Shown piece after piece: positions 1-10,356 of a DNA stretch of 64,000 nt. The position numbers and the translations under genes were made by a program. The notes below the pieces were generated by a model. That model was not told the DNA's origin, did not search any database, and saw only the letters and a program-made list of their open reading frames with translations. Position 1 is the stretch's first letter. Each line of letters opens with the position of its first letter. This stretch comes from Rapana venosa. Taxonomy: Eukaryota > Mollusca > Gastropoda > Neogastropoda > Muricidae. Location of the stretch: positions 26,187,310 through 26,251,309 of the forward strand of contig CM054153.1 of the NCBI GenBank assembly GCA_028751875.1. Reading direction: 5' to 3'.

Positions 1-468
1 CCTACCTTGCCTTAACCTACCTTGCCTTAACTTGCCCTAACCCACCTTTCCTTACCCTACCCTGCTTTACCCTACATTGCCTTACCCTACCTTGACTTAC
101 CCTGCCCTAACCTACCTTGCCTTACCCTACCTCGCCTTACCCTGCCCTAACCTACCTTGCCTTACCCTACCTTGCCTTACCCTGCCCTAACCTACCTTGC
201 CCTACCCTACCTTGCCTTACCCTACCTCGCCTTACCCCGCCCTAACCTACCTTGCCTTACCCTGCCCTAACCTACCTTGCCCTACCCTACCTTGCCTTAC
301 CCTACCTCGCCTTACCCCGCCCTAACCTACCTTGCCTTACCCTGCCCTAACCTACCTTGCCTTACCCTGCCCTAACCTACCTTGCCTTACCCTGCCCTAC
401 CTTGCCTTACCCTACCTTGCCTTACCCTACCCTGCCTTGCCCTTCTTTACCCTCGCCTTGCCCTGTAA
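1..468. repeat. Degenerate pentamer satellite (CCTAC/CTTGC/CTTAC/CCTGC/CCTAA)
   Basis: The window opens inside a tandem array of pyrimidine-rich pentamers. A five-pentamer, 25-bp higher-order unit (cctac-cttgc-cttac-cctgc-cctaa) recurs several times with local variants. It fades around position 468 into ordinary sequence. It loosely resembles C-rich telomeric repeat but lacks the regular CCCTAA hexamer. The left edge is cut by the window. Confidence 0.85.
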
Positions 469-960
469 CACCTAGTGGATTCCTGATCATCACAAGTCTG
501 TTCCACCCCTGTTAGCCATGTGATGGTGTGTATCAAAAAAATGTTTCCAGCCTCTAGGAAGCGTCTCTGCCCACGTTCATTCCTCTGTCTGGTTCCAAAA
601 TCATCTGAAAACTTCCTGACTGTCTCTTTCGTCATTTTCTCCTCGTCCACAGTTCTATGCGCGATGTTCTTGGCGGGTCCATAGTTATGATTTTGTGACG
701 CGGCCGTCTGTGCTTCTCTGGTTTTGTTTAAATGACTCTACAAGAATCGATAGTGTGTCGTACGGGCTCGTTATCTTGTTCTACTGAAACGGGCTAGTAG
801 ACCGGGCATAGTCGATATCCTAGGAGGTTTAGTAGCAGTCTTCTCGACTTTCTACCTTTGTGCGATTGTGCGAATGTTTATAATTATTATTGGCCATATA
901 ACCTTGTAACTGGGGTTCACATATATTATACGGATTTTGTATCCTGATGTTTGTGTTTTA

Positions 961-963
<3 letters not shown>
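469..963. other. Unique-looking spacer, no gene recognised
   Basis: This is ordinary complexity sequence between two satellites. No ORF here resembles a known protein and no SINE head or splice structure was seen. Confidence 0.5.
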
Positions 964-1023
<60 letters not shown>

Positions 1024-1390
1024 CCTCTCTCTTTTCTCTCTCTCCCCCCTCTCTCTCTTTTTCTCTCCCCCATTCTCTCTCTTTGTCTCCCCCCCTCTCT
1101 TTTTCTCTCCCCCTCTCTTTTTCTCTCCCACTCTCTCTTTCTCTCTCCCACTCTCTCTCTCTCTTTCTCTCCCACTCTCTCTCTCTTTTTCTCTCCCCCT
1201 CTTTTTCTCTCCCCTCTCTCTCTTTTTCTCTCCCCTTCTCTCTCTTTTTCTCTCCCCTTCTCTCTCTTTTTCTCTCCCCCTCTCTCTCTTTTTCTCTCTC
1301 CCCCCTCTCTCTCTCCCTCTCTCTTTTTCTCTCCCCTCTCTCTTTTTCTCTCTCCCCTTTTTCTCTCCCTCCCTCTCCCTCCCTCTCTCT
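964..1390. repeat. (CT)n-derived microsatellite with TTTCTCTCC variants
   Basis: A perfect CT run of about 60 bp is followed by over 300 bp of interrupted CT/CCCCTCTCTTTTT units. Apparent Ser/Leu- or Arg/Glu-rich ORFs here are repeat artefacts. Confidence 0.95.
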
Positions 1391-1648
1391 GTTCATAAAT
1401 TCAGATACAGAGAACATGATATTGACGACGTCAGGCTGTTATGCCCATTATGTAAGCAAGCTCCGGAGGATGAAGTACATTTTGTCTTGTGCTGTCCAGT
1501 ATTTGAGGATGTTAGGCAGAACTACATCCCTGTTAAATATAGTAGACAGCCTAATTTATTTAGACTCTGTTTACTCCTGGCATCAAGTCATCCTGAGGTT
1601 GTGCGCAGCCTCACTTTATATTTGTGTAAAGCTTTCAGAATAAGAAAA
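1391..1648 (+). mobile_element. Non-LTR retrotransposon ORF2, C-terminal fragment
   Basis: The frame read from 1391 stays open for about 85 codons through the CT/SINE boundary. It contains CPLCKQAPEDEVHFVLCCP, a C-x2-C...H-x3-C zinc-knuckle-like motif. This motif lies after the reverse transcriptase domain at the C-terminal end of many non-LTR retrotransposon ORF2 proteins. No start codon, RT catalytic motif or endonuclease is present, so this is a 5'-truncated tail. It sits between two CT arrays and runs directly into a SINE. The family match is from motif recognition only; the clade cannot be assigned. Confidence 0.7.
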
Positions 1649-1649
1649 G

Positions 1650-1927
1650 GAGGCACCGTGGTCGAGTGGTTTAGGCGGTCAACTCGTGATCCAGAGGACG
1701 CGGGTTCGATCCCCGCTCGGCTCGGTGTTGTGTCCTTGGGAAAGACACTTTACTCCTATTTTCCTCACTCCACCCAGGTGTACAAGTGGGTACCAGCTCT
1801 GCTGGGGAAGTATCTGGCGACAGACTAGCGTCCTGTCACAGGGGTGGTGAAAAACCATCAGTTCGCTTAACGCTACAGAAACCGGGATAAGCTCCGGCTC
1901 TATGGGCCTTCTGGCTCGAAAGAACAT
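1650..1927 (+). mobile_element. tRNA-derived SINE (family with GTGTCCTTGGGAAAGACACTT body)
   Basis: The element starts with a tRNA-like head with a good A box (TGGTCGAGTGG) and B box (GGTTCGATCCC) at normal spacing. These are the internal RNA polymerase III promoter parts of tRNA-derived SINEs. The body contains a conserved stretch around 1726-1750 and ends in a pyrimidine-rich array. The head is Leu/Ser-tRNA-like, but the sequence beyond it does not fold as a tRNA, so it is not a functional tRNA gene. Confidence 0.75.
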
Positions 1928-1928
1928 A

Positions 1929-2265
1929 CTTTTTTCTCTCTTTTTCTCTCCCCCTCTTTTTCTCTCCCCTCTCTCTCTTTTTCTCTCCCCCTCTCTCTCT
2001 TTTTCTCTCTCCCCCCCCTCTCTCTCTCTCCTCTCTCTATCCCTCCCCCCCCTCTCTCTTTTTCTCTCTCCCCTCTCTCTCTCCCTCCCTCTCCCTCCCT
2101 CTCTCTCTCCCTCTCCTCTCCCTCCCTCCCCCCCTCTCTCCCTCTCTTTCTCTCCCCCCTCTCTCTCTCCCTCCCTCTCTCTCTCCCTCTCCTCTCTCTC
2201 CCCCCCCCCTCTCTCCCTCTCTTTCTCTCCCTCCCTCTTCTCTCTCTCCCTCTCTCTCTCTCTGT
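1929..2265. repeat. (CT)n-derived microsatellite, second array
   Basis: Interrupted CT/CCCTCTCTTTTT units, very similar in composition and phrase order to the array at 964-1390. Together they bracket the retrotransposon tail and SINE. Confidence 0.9.
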
Positions 2266-2719
2266 TCCTTTACTGGGTGGGGTGCGTTAGTGCCTGGTCT
2301 TCTCCTATGCTTATGACTTTGCAGTATTTTTTTTAGTACTTTTGTTTTTATTGGTCATGTGAAATTATTGATATCGTAGATCGTCGGTCTGTACGTAATA
2401 TACGCGAGTTCATAAAAAGAAAACCAATCTCACACCGACTTAAACGAGCATTAAAGCGCAAAATACTTTTTTAAAAAAAATTCTAACTGAATGCTCTACG
2501 TCATTCAGTCGTTTTGTCCACGTATGGCTTCCTTCCACGTTCGATTCTTTTGTTGAACAGGCGAAAGAAAGTGGGTCACTTCTCTGTGGTGTTAACGTTC
2601 CAACTCATACACTGGCTTAAAGAGTATGCTGCCTGCTAAATTTAGAAAAGCTGATCCAGCCGAATGGAACTCGTAAAATAATTCAAACTATCTTTGTTTT
2701 GTTTTTTCATCTTTCATTT
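2266..2719. other. No gene recognised
   Basis: AT-leaning sequence with a short T-run and A-run. Nothing coding or repetitive was recognised. Confidence 0.4.
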
Positions 2720-3476
2720 TTCCCTTCCTCGGTTCCTCACCTCCGAGGTTCACCAATGGTGAGATTGTTTTGGGGGGCCAATGCGACCGTTCACCCACCA
2801 TTAAGGTAGCCACATTCCGCTTCGGGGGAATGGTGTCTAAAACGCGACACCAGTATCCATGCAGATTTTAAAATGTTGTAATCCGTTCCTAACCGGCACG
2901 AAATGGCCTACTCTTCCTTTAAAAGGCGGGACAGGTTTTAGTAAAATTATATACAAAGTAAGGGGACGGGATAGCTCAGTGGTCGGAGCACTCGCTTTCC
3001 CCCAGCCAAGTTAAGCAGCGTCGAGTGTGGTTACCAGTTGGATGGGTGATCGTTTGTGCGCCTTGGCTTCAGTACAGTTCCCCCAGTTCACCCAGCTGTA
3101 AATGGGTACCTGCCCTCTTTAGGGTCAGGGAAGGTAAAGCAGCGAGGGAGAGGAGATGGACGCCGCCCTCAATATGCTGGCCCTAGAGAAGTGAGGTCTC
3201 TGACGCCTCGCTCCCCTACGACCTTATAGGTTATGGGACTCCTTTACCTTTACCTTTTATATACAAAGTAAAGATGTTCTGCGTGCGTGCGTGCGTTCGC
3301 ACACACAACCTCGGTTTATTGTCTCTTCCGAAGGATTTTAGGGGGAGTGGAGTCGGTACTGATGTTAACTCCAGAGCAAAAATCGCCTCGAACAGGTACC
3401 TCGGTGGTGGCTCGAACCCGGGCCGTCAGATCACGAGCGCAACGCTCTAACCACTAGGCTATCCTGCCCTCTAAAA
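2720..3476 (-). mobile_element. Composite family C / SINE-B copy, interrupted by SINE-A
   Basis: Positions 2720-2880 carry module C, recognisable from a CACCAATGGTGAGAT phrase and a GTAGCCACATTCCGCTTCGG phrase. From about 2885 the sequence becomes the SINE-B body read on the minus strand. It is broken at 2947-3271 by a SINE-A insertion and resumes to 3476. There the minus strand holds a tRNA-like head with B box (GGGTTCGAGCC) and A box (TAGCCTAGTGG). Rejoining across the insertion restores a continuous SINE-B. Confidence 0.7.
2962..3256 (+). mobile_element. SINE-A, full length, with 15-bp target-site duplication
   Basis: The order is a tRNA-Ala-like 5' part with A box TAGCTCAGTGG, a 5S-rRNA-like block (AAGTTAAGCAGCGTCG ... 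TTGGATGGGTGATCG), a body containing GAGGGAGAGGAGATGG, and a 3' tail of CTTTAC repeats. It is flanked on both sides by TTATATACAAAGTAA (2947-2961 and 3257-3271). This perfect 15-bp target-site duplication shows retrotransposition into an older SINE-B. Confidence 0.9.
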
Positions 3477-3636
3477 GCTAAATACGACACCATTCCAGCC
3501 CTGTCTCTTTGCCTGCAAGCGCGAGTCATTTTCGCCTTAATTTCCATCAGAACCGAACGCGCAATCGTTTAAACTCTACAGCCATTTACCCTACAGGTCG
3601 GTTTGTCTAAATGCCAACACTTGACAAACCTGTTTA

Positions 3637-3938
3637 AAAAGTAACGGTAAAGGTGTTCCCATAACCTATAAGGTCGTAGGGGAGCGAGGCGTCAGAGACT
3701 TCAACTTTGCAAGGGGCCAGCATATTGAGGGCGGCGCCCATCTCCTCTCCCTCGCTGCTTTATACCTTCCCTGACCCTAAAAGAGGGCAGGTACCCATTT
3801 ACAGCTGGGTGAACTAGGAGACTGTACTGAAGCCAAGGCGCGCAAACGGTCACCCATCCAACTGGTAACCACGCTCGATACTGGCTTAACCTTAGCTGGG
3901 AGAGAGCGAGCGCTCTGACCACTGAGCTACCCCGTCCC
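3637..3938 (-). mobile_element. SINE-A, full length, with 12-bp target-site duplication
   Basis: Reverse-orientation copy of the tRNA/5S-headed SINE. It is flanked by CAAACCTGTTTA at 3625-3636 and 3939-3950. The tail (TAAAGG in this orientation) is at the low-coordinate end and the tRNA-like head at the high end. Confidence 0.9.
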
Positions 3939-3950
3939 CAAACCTGTTTA

Positions 3951-4683
3951 GGGATGCTAAAAGCTTAGGGAGAGTTGGAAGGGGGATGGGGGGGGGGGAG
4001 GGGGGGCATGGCTTTTGATATTTGCGGACCAAAATTTTGTGGCACTTTTACTGATTTTTGCTTCCCCAACTGTCATCAGCGGCGTTTTAGATTTTTTTTC
4101 TTTTTTTTTTTTTTTTTTTTGGTTGTCACGAGGGTTTAGCCCTTCGCGAGTGGCAAGTGGTCGATCAATTGTCAGAGCATTCAGATCGAACGTAACATTT
4201 CGTTTTCTGGAAGTGTGTCTGGCTTTTTGTTATTGTTGTTACGTTGACATGTGTCGATTATTTTCATCTTTAGGTCTGTCGGCTTTCCGTTGTGACATAT
4301 GACTGAAAAGAGGAGGGGTGGGGGGTGGGGTGGGGGGGGGGGGGGGGCGTGTGTGTTTATGTGTGTAGGGGGGTGTAATAGTGGTGGTGGTTGAGCTATG
4401 GTGTGGTGGTGGTGTGTTGTGGTGTGAGTGTATGTATGTGTGTGTGATGTGTATGTATGTGTGTGTGCGTGCGTGCGCGCGCGTGTTTGTGCAGGGAGAA
4501 GAGAGAGAGACGGAGAGAGAGAGACGAAGAGAGAGAAGGGGGGAAAGGATACAAGCCATATTTCAACAGAAAGAACTAAACTAGCAGGTTTAAACTTAGA
4601 CAGAACGTCTTGGTGTTGCTACGCTCCATAAATCGGGTGTCTAGTTTACCTCTAATCACGCTGCATTTTCCCTTTTGTTCCAG
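3951..4683. repeat. Poly-G, poly-T, GT and GA tracts upstream of the GPI-protein gene
   Basis: Contains a G-rich run near 3985-4006, a T-run near 4096-4120, G/GT-rich sequence at 4312-4490 and GA repeats at 4500-4545. Positions 4560-4680 are normal-complexity sequence ending in a strong pyrimidine tract and CAG, which I read as the acceptor of the first coding exon. No promoter motif is clear, and any upstream 5' UTR exon could not be located. Confidence 0.6.
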
Positions 4684-4732
4684 ACTTCCCTAGCTTTCCC
4701 AGCCTTCAACATGAAAGGGTTCCTTTGCCTTG
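4684..4732 (+). CDS. GPI-protein gene, exon with start codon
   Basis: A pyrimidine-rich acceptor ends at 4683. The ATG at 4711 opens MKGFLCL and the exon stops in phase 1 at a consensus donor G/GTAAGTAAG. The ATG was chosen because it gives the only hydrophobic leader that joins in frame to exon 2. Bases 4684-4710 are 5' UTR. Confidence 0.7.
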
Positions 4733-5313
4733 GTAAGTAAGAGACTGACTAGAGCCACTGAGTGGCAAGGGTTGTACTTTATTCATTACTTCCATTAACA
4801 AGAACTTCTTAGAATTACCTTGGTTCCTTTGCCTTGGTAAGTAAGAGACTGACTAGAGCCACTGAGTGGCAAGGGTTGTACTTTATTCATTACTTCCATT
4901 AACAAGAACTTCTTAGAATTACCTTGGTTCCTTTGCCTTGGTAAGTAAGAGACTGACTAGAGCCACTGAGTGGCAAGGGTTGTACTTTATTCATTACGTC
5001 TATTAACAAGAACTTAGAGTTACCGTTCGGTTGCCCAGATTTTAAACAAGTTTTTTTTTATCCCCATGGCTTTTTATCTTTAAAATAAAAATCCCAGTTC
5101 TAATAATACATGCACGTACACACACACACAGCGCGCGCACGCGCGCGCACACACATACACATACATACACACAACACAACACAGACAACACACACATTCA
5201 CACACACAAAATACAACACAACACAACAACACAAATACACACACACACACAAAACACGACACAACACACACACACACACACACACACACCACACACCACA
5301 CACACACACACCA

Positions 5314-5360
<47 letters not shown>

Positions 5361-5718
5361 ACACACACACCACAACACAACACAACACAACACAACACAA
5401 CACAACACAACACAACACACAGCACCGTGAAACGACATTATTAATTCCGGTGGGGTTGGTTGTTTTTTTCTTTTATAAACCTGTTGCAAGCACGACTGAA
5501 GGGAGACAAGAGAAAGGACAATCAGTTAGTCATGATGCTTAAGCCCCTTGCACACACGCCCAACGAACAGCCCGTGTGTGGAGCCACAATAATACTTGGC
5601 TTGACTGCCGCTGTCCCCTTAAATCAATCGAAGAAGCTGTCGCAAGCAGCATGCGTCAGAATAGCGTATAGTTTGAAGAAGAAGAACAACAACAAGAACA
5701 AGAAGGAGAGAGAAAATT

Positions 5719-5757
<39 letters not shown>

Positions 5758-6453
5758 TAACCGTACAGTACAAAAGTGACAAATTTCGAGGAGCCTCGTA
5801 GCTTACAAACGGTAAGTAGAGCGCCATTACCCACACACGCACGCACGCGCGCACACACACACACGCGCGCACGCGCACGCACGCACGCGCACACACACTC
5901 ACACACGCACAAACACGCACGCACGCACGATCCCACTCATCCACACACGCACGCACACACACATTCACGCGCAAGCACACTCACACGCACGCACACACAC
6001 ACGCACACACACACACACGTACTCACACACAGTCTCTCTCTCTTTCTCTCACACACACACGCACGCACGCACGCGCGCGCGCGAGACTCGTAGGAGAGGA
6101 TAAAAACAAATACCTGAGTCCTGAAAAATAACATTGCTCGTAGTATCACAACAACAACAACAAACCCGCCAACATCAACGACCAAAAAAAATACTAGACA
6201 GTCTGACTCAATGAGATAAACTAAAGAATAACCACCACCACCACACACACAAAAAACGCACACGAAACCCCAACAACATCAACAACAAAAAGCAATGCCC
6301 GATTCTCTCTGAAAAGTGAAGATTTCCACAACAAAAACCATGTAAGACCGATAAACTTCCAACAATCTTAGCACACACAATCAGAGCCAAGTTCACACGT
6401 AAAACTCTTATTTATGCTTTGTTGCTTCTGTGTGTGAATATGTGTGTGTGGTG

Positions 6454-6484
<31 letters not shown>

Positions 6485-7399
6485 TGTGTGTGTGTGATGA
6501 GCCTAAGGCCTAGTCTCGTTTCTTTTCTGTACTTCTTTCTTTTCTTCTTCCGTCTTTGTTTTAACGACTAATCAATAATGACGAACGTTTAGCGTTGACA
6601 AGTAAGACATGGCGTGACATGCAAACAAAAAACAAAAAAACAAAAACCCAACCGACTCCCCCACCCCTCCCCCCGCCCCAAACCAATCGAATCACTGCTT
6701 TCAGGAAATAACGTTTCAACGATCTAGCTTTTTTTTTTTTTTTTTGCATTGCCGCTGGGTCCAAGGTCACGTGATGTTTTCACTCGTCTGCTTTCGTTCA
6801 ATTGGAGAGATTTTTTTTTAAACAGTAAATAAAAAGAGAGAGGACGGAAGAAGCAGCTTGGTAAAAACTTTTTTTTAAACCCCAAAGACACAAACAAACA
6901 AAAAACCACACCAAAAAATATTCCACAAAAACCTAACATAAATATTTTTAAAAAACAAAAAAATAAAGCTCTGCAGAAAATCGTTTACCTGTTACGTACT
7001 TGAGAAAATGTTTTGTTTTTTTAAAAAAGAGAAAAATTCTTAAACAAAAAAAGCCTGCTCACAATTGTTTGAAAGCAGCCCCCCCCCCCCCACTCCCTAT
7101 CCCCCCCCTACTCCCTCTCCCCCCCCCCCCCCCCCCCCCCCCGCCTCCCCACGCTTAGAACAGTGAAAACCATTATCGCCAGAACAAGGTTCATTCATGT
7201 AGCTGCTATTGATTATAGTGTGTAAAGCTTTTGTTCATGTTCATATGTATGAATGCATGTATGCATGAATGTATATATGTATGTATGTATGTATGCATGC
7301 ATGTATGTATGTATGTATGTGTGTCTTCAATTTTACGTCTGTTCACTTAAAGTGATATTAGACGAATGTATGTATTATGTGTGTATATATGTATGTATG

Positions 7400-7432
<33 letters not shown>

Positions 7433-7443
7433 GTGTATATATG

Positions 7444-7477
<34 letters not shown>

Positions 7478-7854
7478 TGTATGTATGTATGTATGTATGT
7501 ATGTATGTATGTATGTATGTATGTATGTATATAAAGTCATATTGTATGTATACTGTAGTGGATTATTACCCTTGATCTGTCTTGATATTAAGAAATAAAA
7601 GAAAAGAAAAGAAGAAAGAACGAACGAAACAAACAAACGCACACACACACACCACATCACACCACACACACACACGCGCGCGCGCGCGCGCGCGCATAAT
7701 ATCACTTAATGTTAATAGACGTTACATTGGAGCACAACACACACACACAGAGGGAGAGGAGATGGGCGCCGCCCTCAATATACTGGCCCTAGAGAAGTGA
7801 GGTCTCTGACGCCTCGCTCCCCTACGACCTTAAAGGTTATGGGACTCCTTTACC

Positions 7855-7913
<59 letters not shown>

Positions 7914-10325
7914 ACACACACACACGTCTAATATCACTTAATGTGGATAGACGTTAAATTAAAACACAACACAACACACACACACCACTACCACCACCAC
8001 CACCACACACACACCACACACCCACCCCAACCACCCACACCACAAACCAACCACTACCCACTCACCCACACCACCCACCCACCCACCACCACCCACTCAC
8101 CCACCCTCCCACAACCCCCCACCCCACCACCACTACCACCACCACCCACTCACACCACCCCCTCCCACCACCCACCCACCCCCCCCACCACACACTCACA
8201 CCACCCCCCACCCAACCACACACACACCCACCACCCACTCACCCACCCCCCCCCACCCACTCACCCCCCACCCCAACCCCCCACCCCCCACCAACACCAC
8301 CCCCACCCCCCCCACCAACACCACCCCCACCCCCCCACCAACACCACCCCCACCCCCCACCAACACCACCCCCACCCACAACCCCCACCCACCCACACAC
8401 ACCCCACCCTCCCACCCACAACCCCTTCCCCCCCACCACCCACACCCACCACCAACCAAACCACCATCACCAATCTTCTCCCCGGGACAGGTTTTCCTCT
8501 TCCTCCTCTTCATCCTCTCCTTCTCCTCCTCCTCCTCGCGGCAACGGGGCCCAGCCTGGCCCAGGAATGCCGGGACTCGGAGGCCGCCCAGCGCAAAGCC
8601 TGCTTCGAGAGCCGGCAGCTGAGCCTGGCCGCCATGCCCAAGAACCTGGACCTGGCCAACCCCCTCTACTCCAAGCTGGAGTCCACGCTGACCATGATGG
8701 ACCCCACTGTCCACTGCAGGTACTTTGGCGTGTGGACTGTCTGAGCGCGCGCAACAAGTACTAATGATAATAGTCATAATGTATGGCATTTTGGCATTTA
8801 TATAGCGCTGAATCTTGTAAAGCAACAAATCAAAGCGCTCAGATGTTTTTTTTTAAATCGAGGATAGGTAAAAAGGTAAAGGTGTCCCATAACCTATAAG
8901 GTCGTAGGGGAGCGAGGCGTCAGAGACCTCACTTCTCTAGGGCCAGCATATTAAGGGCGGCGCCCATCTCCTCTCCCTCGCTGCTTTACCTTCCCTGACC
9001 CTAAAGAGGGCAGGTACCCATTTACAGCTGGGTGAACTGGGGGAACTGTACTGAAGCCAAGGCGCGCAAACGGTCACCCATCCAACTGGTAACCACGCTC
9101 GACGCTGCTTAGCTTGGCTGGGGGAAAGCGAGTGCTCCGACCACTGAGCTATCCCGTCCCACTGTATGGAATTTATATAGCGCTGAATCCTGTAAAGCAA
9201 CAAATCAAAGCGCTCAGATGACTTTTTTAAAATGGAGGATAGGCCTAATGGAATAAGCACTCATGTGCTTTTTTTTTTTACATCCAGTCCCCGTGTGTAT
9301 GTGGTTTTGTCGATTTTGTCATCCGCTCCCACCGGCACACAATGGCATACTTCTTTCGAAAAGCGGAACAGGATTTAACGCGTGCGCAAGATGTTCTGCA
9401 TGCGTTCACACACGGGGCCTCGGTTTATAGTCTCATCCGAAGGACTTTGACATTCAGTTCGATTTTTTTGGTCAAACTGGGAAGAAAGGGCGAGGCTGGG
9501 AATCGAACCCACAGCCTCACGGTTGACTTGTTGGCAGGCAAACGTCTTAACCATCCTGCCACCTTTCCTCTGCTTTAACCTTGGCTGGAGGGAAAGCGAG
9601 TGCTCCGACCACTGAGCTATCCTGTCTCCGTAAAAATGTGTTTGTGTGTATACATGTAGTATAATAGTAATAGTGTAGGTAGGGTGTGGCTCACAGCGCG
9701 CGTGTGCGTCTCAGCAGCCTCGTGTGGGGGTTGGTTGGTTGATTGGTTGGTTGGTGACCAGGGCGTGGTGGAAACGAGGAACGACAGTTAAAGATGTAGG
9801 TTTGAAACCTGTAGGGTTTTTTTTGTGTTTTTGTTTGGTTTGGTTTGTTTGGTTGTTTGGGGACGGGATAGCTCAGTGGTCAGAGCACTCGCTTTCCCCC
9901 AGCCAAGGTTAAGCAGCATCGAGCGTGGTTACCACTTGGATGGGTGACCGTTTGCGCTGCCTTGGCTTTTTAATTTTTTTTTAATTTCGTATAAGCACTC
10001 ATGATTTGTTTTTTTCATATAGTCCCCGTGTGTATGCAGTTTTGTCAATTTTGTTTCTTTATATTGTTATTTATTTATTTATTTATACCACTTTTCAGTC
10101 ACGAGATTTTTCTGCGTGAAATTCGGGCTGCTCTCCCCGGGTAGAGCACGTCGCCACAAGAGCAGCGCCAACCCCCCCCCCCCCCCCCCCCTTTTTTTTT
10201 TTGTTTGTCTGCAACTGTATTTGTTTCCCTATCAGAGTGGCTTTTTTCTAAGAATTTTGCCAGGGACAACTCTCTTGTTGCCGTGGGTTCTTTTACGTGC
10301 GCTGAATAATTTTGTGTAACACACG

Positions 10326-10356
<31 letters not shown>

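Noticed and set aside
1..468. Telomere end
   Set aside because: The repeat is pentameric and degenerate, and the window continues into normal sequence; no regular hexamer telomere unit is present.
964..1398. Long Ser/Leu- and Arg/Glu-rich open frames
   Set aside because: They are translations of the CT array in several frames on both strands; there is no codon structure, start context or splice evidence.
1650..1725. Possible tRNA genes at this and other A/B-box sites
   Set aside because: Only the 5' part is tRNA-like; acceptor stems do not close and each continues into a repeated SINE body.
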